Positions 6,795 through 13,528 of a DNA stretch of 13,528 nucleotides are shown in pieces. The stretch is taken from the NCBI GenBank assembly GCA_002391425.1, contig DGEZ01000143.1, positions 1 to 13,528 of the forward strand, written 5' to 3'. Positions within the stretch are counted from its first letter, which is position 1, and each line of letters opens with the position of its first letter. Below the pieces are notes generated by a model, which searched no databases, had not been told where the DNA came from, and was given only the letters and a program-made list of their open reading frames with translations. A program made the translations under genes and the position numbers. This DNA comes from Micrococcales bacterium UBA3913 (GTDB taxonomy: Bacteria > Actinomycetota > Actinomycetes > Actinomycetales > Microbacteriaceae).

Positions 6795-8023
6795 CGCCCC
6801 GTGTCGTGTCGTTCCGCGGTGAACGTGCGCGGCGGATGCGCCGCCATCCCCGCGTCGCGGGCGCGCCGGTAGATGTCCGGGAGCACCTCAAGTAGACCCT
6901 GAACGTCCTGCTCGGTGGTGGATGGGCTCACCGTGATGCGCAGGCCGCTGCGCGCATCCTGCTCCGAGAAGCCCATGGCCAGGAGCACATGGCTCGGCTG
7001 GGACACCCCCGCCGTGCAGGCTGAGCCGTTCGACACATTGAACCCCCGCTGGTCCGCGAGGAAGACGAGGGAGTCGCCCTCGCACCCGGGCAGCACCACG
7101 TGGACGTTTCCAGGCAGACGCGCCTGGCTTGATCCTGATTCCGGAACTGGTCCGGTGACGCGAGCTTCCGGGATGCACTCGGGGATGCCGCGCAGGAGCA
7201 GATCCCGCAACCGGGCCATGTGTGCCGCCGACGCGGGCAGCTCGGCCACCATCGCAGTGGCCGCCGCGGCGAATGCGGCGATGCCGGGCGCGTTGACCGT
7301 TCCGCTGTGCACGCGTCGCTCCTGACCGCCCCCGTGAACCAGCGGTGTCGGGGCCAGCGACCTATCCAACACCAATGCGCCGACCCCTGCGGGACCACCG
7401 ATTTTGTGCGCCGCGACGCTCATCGCCTGGACCCCCCACCGGTGGAAGTCCAGCGGGAGCTGCCCGTAGGCGGACACCGCATCCAGGTGAACGGGGATGC
7501 CCGCCGAGCGCGCGAGGGCGGCGATCTGCGACACCGGCTGGACCGTACCCACCTCGTTATTGGCGAGCATCGTCGTCAGTAACGCGACCTGGCCGGGATG
7601 CTCGGAGATGAACTCCTCCATGTCGTCGAGGCGAACCCGACCATCGCGGTCCACCCGCGCCCACAGAACCTGGGCACCCTGCGTCTGCTCCAGCCACTCC
7701 ACGGAGTCGAGGGTGGCGTGGTGCTCCCCCTCCGGGGCGATGATGAAGCGGCGCTCCGGGTGCGTGGCGATCGTCTTCCAGTACGTGCCTTTGATCGCGA
7801 TGTTGATCGACTCGGTTCCCCCCGAGGTGAAGATCACCTCTGCGGCATCCGCGCCCACGCTGCGAGCCACCTCCGCGCGCCCCATCTCCACGGTGAAGCG
7901 CGCGTCCTGCCCCGCCGCGTGCACCGAGGAGGGGTTCCCCGCACGCTGAGCCTGCTCCACGTACGCGGCCACCGCTTCGGGGCGCATCCGGGTGGTCGCT
8001 GCGTTATCCAGGTAAATCGCCAT
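6791..8023 (-). CDS. Cysteine desulfurase, class V aminotransferase (IscS/NifS type)
   Basis: PLP enzyme that takes sulfur from L-cysteine as an enzyme-bound persulfide, releasing alanine. The 410-aa protein has the N-terminal YLDNAATT, the PLP-stacking His101 in GEHHATLD, PLP Lys207 in SVAAHKIGG and active-site Cys336 in NGSACTAG. The Gln that usually contacts PLP (DA-x-Q-x-x-G) is Ser184 here (DAVSAYG). The short spacing around the Cys and the HGGGQE motif fit actinobacterial IscS-like enzymes. With mnmA downstream on the same strand, tRNA thiolation is the likely main client, though Fe-S assembly cannot be excluded; there is no iscU or suf gene in view. The ATG is placed by a -10 box 7 nt upstream. 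The TAG stop overlaps the TAA of the convergent DUF1540 gene. The last 15 or so residues are a non-conserved tail. Confidence 0.94.
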   Translation of the reverse strand: MAIYLDNAATTRMRPEAVAAYVEQAQRAGNPSSVHAAGQDARFTVEMGRAEVARSVGADAAEVIFTSGGTESINIAIKGTYWKTIATHPERRFIIAPEGEHHATLDSVEWLEQTQGAQVLWARVDRDGRVRLDDMEEFISEHPGQVALLTTMLANNEVGTVQPVSQIAALARSAGIPVHLDAVSAYGQLPLDFHRWGVQAMSVAAHKIGGPAGVGALVLDRSLAPTPLVHGGGQERRVHSGTVNAPGIAAFAAAATAMVAELPASAAHMARLRDLLLRGIPECIPEARVTGPVPESGSSQARLPGNVHVVLPGCEGDSLVFLADQRGFNVSNGSACTAGVSQPSHVLLAMGFSEQDARSGLRITVSPSTTEQDVQGLLEVLPDIYRRARDAGMAAHPPRTFTAERHDTGR

Positions 8024-8030
8024 CGCCCCT

Positions 8031-8036
8031 AGCGTA
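8031..8036 (-). promoter_or_regulatory. Putative -10 box for the cysteine desulfurase (leaderless)
   Basis: Minus-strand TACGCT (TAnnnT) lies 7 nt before the ATG at 8023, the spacing expected when transcription starts on the A of the start codon. No -35 element is clear. Confidence 0.5.
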
Positions 8037-8163
8037 CCTTCGCTTCCCTGCCGCGGACCTCCCCGGGGTCAGCGGCGCTTGGGGTCGGGAGCATGTGCGG
8101 CACCCCACCGCTCCCGCCCGAACCCACACCGGAGGGAGCCCGGTGGCAAGGGCTGACACCGAC

Positions 8164-8207
8164 ACAGAAAAGGGGGTGTGCCGAACGCTTGGCGTTCGAC
8201 ACACCCC
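8164..8207 (-). terminator. Intrinsic terminator of the PTS gene
   Basis: The arms 8173-8188 and 8192-8207 pair as a 16-bp stem with a 3-base loop. On the minus strand the single imperfect position becomes a U-G wobble, so the RNA stem is unbroken, and it is followed by CTTTTCTGT (8172-8164). Read on the plus strand the same position is a C-A mismatch and no T-tract follows, so the terminator is directional. It begins about 14 bp after the PTS stop codon and insulates the desulfurase gene downstream. The remainder of the 198-bp gap (8024-8221) holds no recognisable gene. Confidence 0.93.
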
Positions 8208-8221
8208 ACGGTGTCTGGCGG

Positions 8222-10255
8222 CTACTTCGACACCGTCAGCAGCGCGTCTCCCACGCTGACTCGGCCGCTGGCAACCGGGTCCACGGAGCTGAACGCCGCG
8301 TGGTTGGTGACGAGCACCGGGGTGACCAGGGAGTACCCCGCATCCTCGATGACCGCGCGGTCGAAGGCGACCAGCGGCGTGCCCGCGGTGACGCGGTCCC
8401 CTGCCGATACCTTGACCGAGAACCCCTTGCCTCCGAGCTTCACCGTGTCGATGCCCACGTGGATGAGCACCTCCACGCCACTGTCGAGGAGCAGGCCGAA
8501 CGCGTGTCCGGTCGGCTGCGCGACCACGACCTTGCCGTCGCCGGGGGCGACCACCACGTCACTGGTCGGGTCGATCCCGACGCCGGGCCCGACGATCCCC
8601 TTGCTGAACACGGGGTCGGGCACCTGCTCGAGCGGAACGATGACACCGTCAACGGGGGCCAGGATTGTGGCCACCACGGTCTTCGACTCGGTTGCGGTCG
8701 CGGTCGCTCCGGGAGCTGCTGCCGCGGCAACACTGGCGGCACCGGCCGTGGCCGCCGACGTTTCTGCTGGCGTCGCAGCCGCCGCAGCGGCCTTCGGCTC
8801 CGGGTCCTTGTAGCCGGACATGATCACCAGCACCATCGCGAGGACGAACGCGACGGCGACACCCAGGGCGTACACCCACACATTGTCGAACGCGGGGATC
8901 GTCAGCAGCGAGGTGAACACGAAGGCACTCGTCTTGACACCGCCGAACAGGCCCATGACCAGACCGCCGGCGACACACCCAACGAGCATCCGCGGGTAGA
9001 TGCGCTTGTACCGCAGGTGGATGCCGTACAGCGACGGCTCCGAGATACCACCCAACAGACCCGCAGCAAGGGCACCTGTGGCCGTCTGGCGCATCTGCAG
9101 GTCCTTCTCGCGAATCGAGAGCACCAGCACGCCCGCGGTCGCACCGAAGCAGGCAAAGTTCCACGCGCCCATCGGACCCTGGATGAAGTCGTAGCCGAGG
9201 GTCTGGATGTTCAGCAGCATGATCGCGTTAATCGGCCAGTGCAGCCCCAACGGCACCATGAACGGGTAGGCCAGCGGGATGACGATCGCGAAGATGAACG
9301 GCGAGAAGCTGTTGATCGCGTTGAGCACGGCCGCCAACCCGGCCCCGACGTAGACGCCAATCGGGCCGATGATGAATGCTGTCAGCGGAATCATGATGAG
9401 CATGCTCAGGAAGGGCACGAAGATGAGCTGAACGTTTTCCGGGATCAGCTTCTTCAGCCCCTTGTACAGCGGCCCCAGAATGGCGGCCATGAGCAGGGGC
9501 GGGAACACCTGGGAGCTGTAGTCGAACACCGTCAGCGGGATGCCGAAGATGTCCACCACCTGCACCGAGCTGGTGAGCCCGGGGAAGGTCACCGTGTAGG
9601 CGCCATCTGCGCTCCCCAGCGCGGTGAAGCCCGGCAGCATCGTGACACCCATGATGGCGAAGCCCACCCACGGGTCGGCCCCCAGCTTCTTGGAGGCGTT
9701 ATACGCCACCAACAGCGGCAGGAAGACGAACACCGCCTTCCAGGTCAGGTTCACGAACTGCCAGGAGGCGTCCAGTGTCACCCGCGAGTCGTTCCAGGCC
9801 GGGATGACACCCAGTGTGGCCATGAGGGCCATGAACGTGATGAACAGGGATGCGCCCAGCAGCGCCCCGATGATCGGGCGGAACGAGTCCGACAGGTACT
9901 CGAACAGGGAATCCAACCAGGCGATCTTGCCGCGTGGTCCCTTCGCCCGGGCAGCGGCTTTGACGGCCGCGATGTCGTCGCCGGAGGCACCCGTGCCCCC
10001 GGACATCTCCGGCAGGGCCATGATGTCGCTATACGTGGACTGGACGGCGCCGCCCATGACGATCTGGTAGCGGTTCCCGGCTTGGGGGACGGCCCCGAGA
10101 ACTCCTGGGATCGCCTCAATGCGCTTCTGGTCGAGTTCGGATGCGTCCACCAGCTCAAAGCGCAGCCGCGTCGCACAGTGAGTGAGGCTGACAATGTTCT
10201 GTGATCCGCCGACTTCTTTAAGAATCTCGGCGGCCGAGGATGAGGCCACTCTCAT
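8222..10255 (-). CDS. PTS sugar transporter subunit EIIBCA, beta-glucoside family
   Basis: Single-chain phosphotransferase permease that imports and phosphorylates a sugar at the membrane. The 677-aa protein has domain order B-C-A, as in BglF. EIIB (about 1-85) carries the phosphorylated Cys27 in LTHCATRLRF. EIIC (about 108-480) is strongly hydrophobic with multiple membrane segments and the motif GGISEPSLYGI. A 38-residue Ala/Thr-rich linker (about 487-524) leads to EIIA, with His584 (TGHAFG) and phosphoacceptor His599 (LIHVGIDTV). All phosphotransfer residues are present. Beta-glucosides are the best substrate guess, but sucrose, trehalose or other glucosides are known for relatives, and no hydrolase or regulator gene lies beside it to decide. 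The ATG follows a strong AAAGGAGAT. Upstream is a structured leader, and downstream a strong terminator, so the gene looks monocistronic. Confidence 0.93.
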   Translation of the reverse strand: MRVASSSAAEILKEVGGSQNIVSLTHCATRLRFELVDASELDQKRIEAIPGVLGAVPQAGNRYQIVMGGAVQSTYSDIMALPEMSGGTGASGDDIAAVKAAARAKGPRGKIAWLDSLFEYLSDSFRPIIGALLGASLFITFMALMATLGVIPAWNDSRVTLDASWQFVNLTWKAVFVFLPLLVAYNASKKLGADPWVGFAIMGVTMLPGFTALGSADGAYTVTFPGLTSSVQVVDIFGIPLTVFDYSSQVFPPLLMAAILGPLYKGLKKLIPENVQLIFVPFLSMLIMIPLTAFIIGPIGVYVGAGLAAVLNAINSFSPFIFAIVIPLAYPFMVPLGLHWPINAIMLLNIQTLGYDFIQGPMGAWNFACFGATAGVLVLSIREKDLQMRQTATGALAAGLLGGISEPSLYGIHLRYKRIYPRMLVGCVAGGLVMGLFGGVKTSAFVFTSLLTIPAFDNVWVYALGVAVAFVLAMVLVIMSGYKDPEPKAAAAAATPAETSAATAGAASVAAAAAPGATATATESKTVVATILAPVDGVIVPLEQVPDPVFSKGIVGPGVGIDPTSDVVVAPGDGKVVVAQPTGHAFGLLLDSGVEVLIHVGIDTVKLGGKGFSVKVSAGDRVTAGTPLVAFDRAVIEDAGYSLVTPVLVTNHAAFSSVDPVASGRVSVGDALLTVSK

Positions 10256-10345
10256 ATCTCCTTTGTGACAGTGAGGATTTCCGGGTCACACCACGCGCCA
10301 GCGCATACCGTGCACCCGCAGGTGCGCATTCGTGGTGCGAACCCG
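10256..10345 (-). promoter_or_regulatory. Structured 5' leader of the PTS gene
   Basis: About 90 nt between the predicted transcript start (10343-10345) and the ATG. In the minus-strand RNA, 10345-10331 pairs with 10295-10282 as a 14-bp stem with one bulged U and one G-U wobble. Inside it, 10325-10321 and 10316-10312 form a 5-bp hairpin with loop UGCG. A second hairpin, UGUGAC (10290-10285) with GUCACA (10269-10264), uses bases of the first stem and ends at the Shine-Dalgarno sequence (10264-10256). The two are mutually exclusive. I see no match to the BglG/LicT antiterminator target and no intrinsic terminator in the leader. The repeats could instead be protein-binding sites on DNA. Confidence 0.5.
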
Positions 10346-10350
10346 CCGTC

Positions 10351-10379
10351 AGTGTAGGAGCGGGCCCGCAAACATTCAG
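10351..10379 (-). promoter_or_regulatory. Putative promoter of the PTS gene
   Basis: Minus-strand -10 TACACT (10351-10356) and a weak -35 CTGAAT (10374-10379) are 17 bp apart. The spacer contains the perfect 10-bp palindrome GCGGGCCCGC (10360-10369), a possible operator. Upstream, 10370-10407 is notably AT-rich for this genome, with a run of six T, which could help promoter activity or bind a regulator. Confidence 0.5.
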
Positions 10380-10496
10380 GATTTTTTCGGGTTCGCCAAA
10401 TTTTCCCCCAGACACACCCGGCGTGCTTTCATCCTTCGCTGTCGGCCACAACAAATCCCGGGCCCCGAATATCCCGCCGACGCACGGGAGGACCCG

Positions 10497-10502
10497 TAAA
10501 AT
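10497..10502 (+). promoter_or_regulatory. Putative -10 box for glgX
   Basis: TAAAAT is a strong TAnnnT match. Transcription would start near 10509, giving a leader of about 20 nt with AGGAGAG (10519-10525) before the ATG at 10529. The -35 zone is GC-rich with no recognisable element. Confidence 0.5.
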
Positions 10503-10528
10503 GGGCACGTTGCCCGACAGGAGAGCCC

Positions 10529-12574
10529 ATGACACACGCGCTGCACACCCCGAGTGGACGCGGCCTCACCTGGACCTCCGAGTCGGATGCCCTCCTCCGG
10601 GTGCACTCGGCTCACGCCAGCCAGATCAGCGTGTGCATTCTCGACGCCGTCGACCCCGACTGGGTGCAACGCGAGGTGCCCTTGGAGCGAACCGGGGATG
10701 AGTGGGTGGCGAGCATCCCCGACCTGGCACCCGGCAGCCGCTATGCGCTGCGCGCCGACGGCAACCGCAGTACCTTCGACCCGCGGGTGCTCCTCCTGGA
10801 CCCCTACGCTCGGGCGGTCGGCCACTACGGCCACGGGTGGCAGTCGGTGGCTCTCGCCCCGAGCACGTTCGACTGGCAGGGCGTGGAACGTCCCGATGTC
10901 CCCCGCGACCGACGTGTCATCTACGAGGCCCACGCACGGGGGCTGACGGCGGCGTGCCCGGAGGTCCCCGCAGAGATCCGCGGCAGCTACGCGGCGCTCG
11001 CGCATCCCGCGGTCATTGAGCACCTCACCGGGCTGGGCGTGACCACCCTCGAGCTGCTGCCCATCCACGCCTTCGCCACCGAGCGGAGGCTGCGCGCGCT
11101 CGGGCTGACGAACTACTGGGGGTATAACTCGCTGGCGTTCTTCGCCCCGCACCCCCGCTATGGCAGCCCCCAGGCACAGTCGGCCGGACCCCAGGCGATC
11201 GTCACCGAGCTGAAGACCGCCATCCGGGAACTGCACCGCGCCGGCATCCAGGTGGTGCTCGACGTGGTGTACAACCACACGGCGGAAGGACGGTCCGACC
11301 CGACGCTGCACTTCCGCGGGCTCGACGACGACCTCTACTACCGGAAGGACGCCGCCGGACGTTACGTGGACACCACCGGGTGCGGAAACACGCTGAACTG
11401 CGGGGAGCTCGCCGTGCAGCAGCTGATCATGGACTCGCTGCGCTACTGGGTTCAGGAGTACCGCGTCGACGGGTTCCGCTTCGACCTGGCCGCGACCCTG
11501 GGCCGGGGTACAGACGGCGCCTTCCACCGCGACCATCCCCTCCTCACCGCGATCGGCGACGACCCGGTGCTTTCCGAGTCCCTCATCATCGCGGAACCGT
11601 GGGATGTGGGCATCGGCGGCTGGCAGTCTGGCGGGTTCCCGCCGCCGTGGAGTGAGTGGAACGACCACTTTCGCGACACCGCCCGCACATTCTGGCTCAG
11701 CGACACCGCTGCCGAGCGGCGCAACGGGCAGGTGCGCGGGTCTGTCGGCAAACTCGCCGACGCCCTGGCGGGCTCGGCCGCCCTCATCGGCAGCGAACGC
11801 GGCCCGTTGAACTCGATCAACTTCATCACCGCGCACGACGGGTTCACCCTAGCAGACGTCGTCTCGTACACCAGCAAACACAACCTGGGCAACGGTGAGG
11901 GTAACCGCGACGGGACCGAGAACAACCACTCCTTTAACTTCGGGGTTGAGGGGCCGAGTTCGGATCCTGAGGTGCTCGACACCCGCGACCGGGCGGCGCG
12001 AAACCTCATGGCCACGCTCCTGTTCAGCGCGGGCACCCCGATGTTCACCGCCGGGGACGAACTGCTGCGCAGCCAGCAGGGCAACAACAACGCGTACTGC
12101 CACGACTCCACGCTCACCTGGCTGGACTGGATCGTGGATGAGCGCCGCCAGCGTTTCCGGGACACCGTCGCCCGGCTCATCCAGCTGCGACGCGACAACT
12201 CGTCGCTGCGGCCGATCCGTTATGCGTCGACCGACGAACGTGTGCCGTCAGCATCCGTGCTGCACTGGTTCAACGCTCAGGGCACCCAGATGACGCACGA
12301 CGAGTGGAATCAATCGGGGATGCGCACCATCCAGTTGTTCTCCCGGTCCACCCCCGAGGTGGAGGACCTCAACCGCACGCTCGTGGTCATCCACGGCACC
12401 GAGCAGGACACGCGCATCACCCTGCCGGAGGTCGACGGTGTCGCCGAGTACACCCTGCTGTGGGATTCGGCGTGGACATCCCCCGCCGCCGCTCCGTCCG
12501 CGGAGGTTACCGGCCACCCGGGCCGCGCGTTGGACGTTTCCGGGATGTCCGTGCTGCTGTTCCGGGCGAACTGA
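10529..12574 (+). CDS. glgX: Glycogen debranching enzyme GlgX (GH13)
   Basis: Hydrolyses alpha-1,6 branch points of phosphorylase-trimmed glycogen or related glucans, in the cytosol. The 681-aa protein has an N-terminal beta-sandwich (CBM48-like, about 1-115), the catalytic (beta/alpha)8 barrel with all four GH13 regions, and a C-terminal beta domain. Region I is DVVYNHT (245-251), region II GFRFDLAA with nucleophile Asp319, region III IIAEPWD with acid/base Glu356, and region IV FITAHDG with Asp437. NYWGYNSLAFFAPHPRY (195-211) is typical of the GlgX/TreX/isoamylase group, so a TreX-like trehalose-pathway role is possible; no treY, treZ or other glg gene is in the window. The ATG has AGGAGAG and a -10 box upstream. 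It is divergent from the PTS gene and converges on the aldehyde dehydrogenase with a 27-bp gap. Confidence 0.93.
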   Translation: MTHALHTPSGRGLTWTSESDALLRVHSAHASQISVCILDAVDPDWVQREVPLERTGDEWVASIPDLAPGSRYALRADGNRSTFDPRVLLLDPYARAVGHYGHGWQSVALAPSTFDWQGVERPDVPRDRRVIYEAHARGLTAACPEVPAEIRGSYAALAHPAVIEHLTGLGVTTLELLPIHAFATERRLRALGLTNYWGYNSLAFFAPHPRYGSPQAQSAGPQAIVTELKTAIRELHRAGIQVVLDVVYNHTAEGRSDPTLHFRGLDDDLYYRKDAAGRYVDTTGCGNTLNCGELAVQQLIMDSLRYWVQEYRVDGFRFDLAATLGRGTDGAFHRDHPLLTAIGDDPVLSESLIIAEPWDVGIGGWQSGGFPPPWSEWNDHFRDTARTFWLSDTAAERRNGQVRGSVGKLADALAGSAALIGSERGPLNSINFITAHDGFTLADVVSYTSKHNLGNGEGNRDGTENNHSFNFGVEGPSSDPEVLDTRDRAARNLMATLLFSAGTPMFTAGDELLRSQQGNNNAYCHDSTLTWLDWIVDERRQRFRDTVARLIQLRRDNSSLRPIRYASTDERVPSASVLHWFNAQGTQMTHDEWNQSGMRTIQLFSRSTPEVEDLNRTLVVIHGTEQDTRITLPEVDGVAEYTLLWDSAWTSPAAAPSAEVTGHPGRALDVSGMSVLLFRAN

Positions 12575-12576
12575 CC

Positions 12577-12595
12577 GGCCTCCCGCGGCGGGGCC
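12577..12595. terminator. Possible short bidirectional terminator hairpin
   Basis: In the 27-bp gap between two convergent stop codons, GGCC (12577-12580) and GGCC (12592-12595) can pair, extended to six pairs including one G-T, around a 7-base loop. Neither strand shows a T-tract. The position suits a terminator, but the structure is weak. Confidence 0.25.
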
Positions 12596-12601
12596 TACGC
12601 A

Positions 12602-13528
12602 CTACACCCCCGCGATGTACACCAACTTCTTGTTCACGAACTCGTCGATGCCCAGGGGGCCGAGCTCGCGGCCGAAGCCCGAGTTCTTCACGCCACCGAA
12701 CGGCAGATCTACAGCATCCGCACCCACCGCGTTCACGTACACCATGCCGGTCTCCAGCCTGTCCGCCACACGCTCAGCCTGGTCCTTGTCTGTCGTGAAC
12801 ACGTAGGAGCCCAGCCCGTAGCCCGTCGCGTTCGCCAGGCTGATCGCCTCGTCCTCGCTCGAGACCCGGTAGACCTGGGCGACCGGTCCGAAGAACTCCT
12901 CGCGGAACGCATCCGCCTCCGGGGTGATCCCCGTCAACACCGTGGCCTGCACATAGGCACCGTCGTGACCGGCACCACCGACAACAGCGGTCGCACCCTG
13001 GTCCAGGGCGTGCTGCACCTGGGCGCTCAGGCGCTGCGCGGCGGCCTCCGACACGAGCGGACCGAGCTCCGTCTCCTCCACCTCGGACGGGTTCTGCACC
13101 TGGGCGGACGCCATCTTCTGCGTGAACTTCGACACGAACTCGTCGTAAAGGGAGTCAATCACGATGAACCGCTTCGCCCCGTTACACACCTGCCCGTTGT
13201 TATCCAGGCGCCCCAGGATGGCCAAGTCCACGGTCTCGTCCATATCGGCCACACTCAGCACGATGAACGGGTCAGAGCCACCCAGCTCCAGCACACACTT
13301 CTTCATCGCCGCACCCGCCTCCGCAGCCACCTGGCGGCCGGCACGCTCCGAACCGGTCAGAGACACCCCACGCAGCCGCGGATCCGCAATGATCGTCGCC
13401 GACTGCTCGTTGGTGGCGAGCACCGTCTGGTACGCGCCCAGAGGCACGCCCGCATCCCGCATAATTGCCTCCACCGCGGCCGAAGACTCCGGGCACTCTG
13501 GCGCGGGCTTGAGCAGGATCTCGTTGCC
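12602..13528 (-). CDS. NAD(P)-dependent aldehyde dehydrogenase, succinate-semialdehyde type (C-terminal part)
   Basis: Oxidises an aldehyde to the acid with NAD(P)+ in the cytosol. The minus-strand frame is open to the window edge, so the N-terminus is missing; about 309 residues of an expected 450-490 are present. The GTG at 13474 is internal, since the 18 codons before it read GNEILLKPAPECP, a standard stretch of this family. Visible motifs are SLTGSERAG (cofactor region), ELGGSDPFIV with the general-base Glu, GQVCNGAKRF with the nucleophilic Cys, EEFFGPV, and the closing PFGGVKNSGFGRELGPLGIDEF. The pattern best fits the GabD/YneI group of succinate-semialdehyde dehydrogenases, but substrate cannot be read from sequence alone. 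No GABA or putrescine gene is visible beside it. It converges on glgX. Confidence 0.92.
   Translation of the reverse strand, partial: GNEILLKPAPECPESSAAVEAIMRDAGVPLGAYQTVLATNEQSATIIADPRLRGVSLTGSERAGRQVAAEAGAAMKKCVLELGGSDPFIVLSVADMDETVDLAILGRLDNNGQVCNGAKRFIVIDSLYDEFVSKFTQKMASAQVQNPSEVEETELGPLVSEAAAQRLSAQVQHALDQGATAVVGGAGHDGAYVQATVLTGITPEADAFREEFFGPVAQVYRVSSEDEAISLANATGYGLGSYVFTTDKDQAERVADRLETGMVYVNAVGADAVDLPFGGVKNSGFGRELGPLGIDEFVNKKLVYIAGV

Noticed and set aside
8127..8145. Hairpin CACCGG/CCGGTG with 7-base loop downstream of the PTS terminator
   Set aside because: Six-base GC arms with no T-tract and no gene needing it; expected by chance in GC-rich DNA.
8093..10204. A 703-codon open frame on the plus strand opposite the PTS gene
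   Set aside because: It is rich in His, Gln, Arg and Asp with no domain, and it mirrors the codon-position GC bias of the well-supported PTS gene. It is a shadow frame.
10264..10290. CRP/GlxR-type site TGTGA...TCACA
   Set aside because: The half-sites are separated by 17 bases instead of about 6, so this does not fit the dimer-binding consensus.
10256..10345. BglG/LicT-type ribonucleic antiterminator in the PTS leader
   Set aside because: No match to the target consensus (GGATTGTTACTG type), no overlapping intrinsic terminator in the leader, and no antiterminator gene in the window.
10501..10530. ATGGGC/GCCCAT inverted repeat spanning the glgX start
   Set aside because: The upstream arm overlaps the -10 box and would not be in the transcript, so it cannot fold over the start codon. 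As DNA it is a short chance match.
10376..11836. A 486-codon minus-strand frame opposite glgX
   Set aside because: Low-complexity Val/Gly/Arg composition with no motif, lying under a gene with all GH13 catalytic regions. It is a shadow frame.

Overview
The window is GC-rich DNA from an actinobacterium (Actinomycetota). The evidence is the RsgA-HisN gene pair, a cysteine desulfurase/MnmA/LigA neighbourhood, a MTH1187-type thiamine-binding protein, a DUF1540 Cys-rich protein, and several TAnnnT -10 boxes placed 6-8 nt before start codons, as in leaderless actinobacterial genes. Order Micrococcales or Actinomycetales is plausible, but the sequence alone does not fix the genus. Coding density is high, no gene-free stretch exceeds 300 bases, and I see no RNA genes, insertion sequences, CRISPR or prophage genes.

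Layout. On the plus strand, positions 1-1532 hold the 3' part of rsgA (ribosome-assembly GTPase) and hisN (histidinol phosphatase). On the minus strand, 5955 down to 1516, lie mnmA (tRNA 2-thiouridylase), ligA (NAD-dependent DNA ligase, start overlapping mnmA by 11 nt) and nnrD (NAD(P)H-hydrate dehydratase), which meets hisN tail to tail with a 17-nt overlap. Two small plus-strand genes follow at 6092-6794: a thiamine-binding protein and a DUF1540 protein that carries an apparent one-base frameshift. Next come a minus-strand cysteine desulfurase (8023-6791) and a minus-strand PTS permease of beta-glucoside EIIBCA type (10255-8222) with a very clear intrinsic terminator. Divergent from the PTS gene is glgX (10529-12574). 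The window ends inside a minus-strand aldehyde dehydrogenase.

How the genes work together. The desulfurase can supply persulfide sulfur to MnmA for tRNA thiolation. The PTS transporter and GlgX both serve carbohydrate use and share a 273-bp divergent control region. The rest is housekeeping.

I do not see an undescribed multi-gene system. The items most worth a second look are (1) the 5' leader of the PTS gene, which can form a 14-bp stem starting at the predicted transcript start and, using some of the same bases, an alternative hairpin ending beside the Shine-Dalgarno sequence, and (2) the single-base frameshift in the DUF1540 gene, where restoring the frame gives two matching Cys-x4-Cys-x7-Cys halves.
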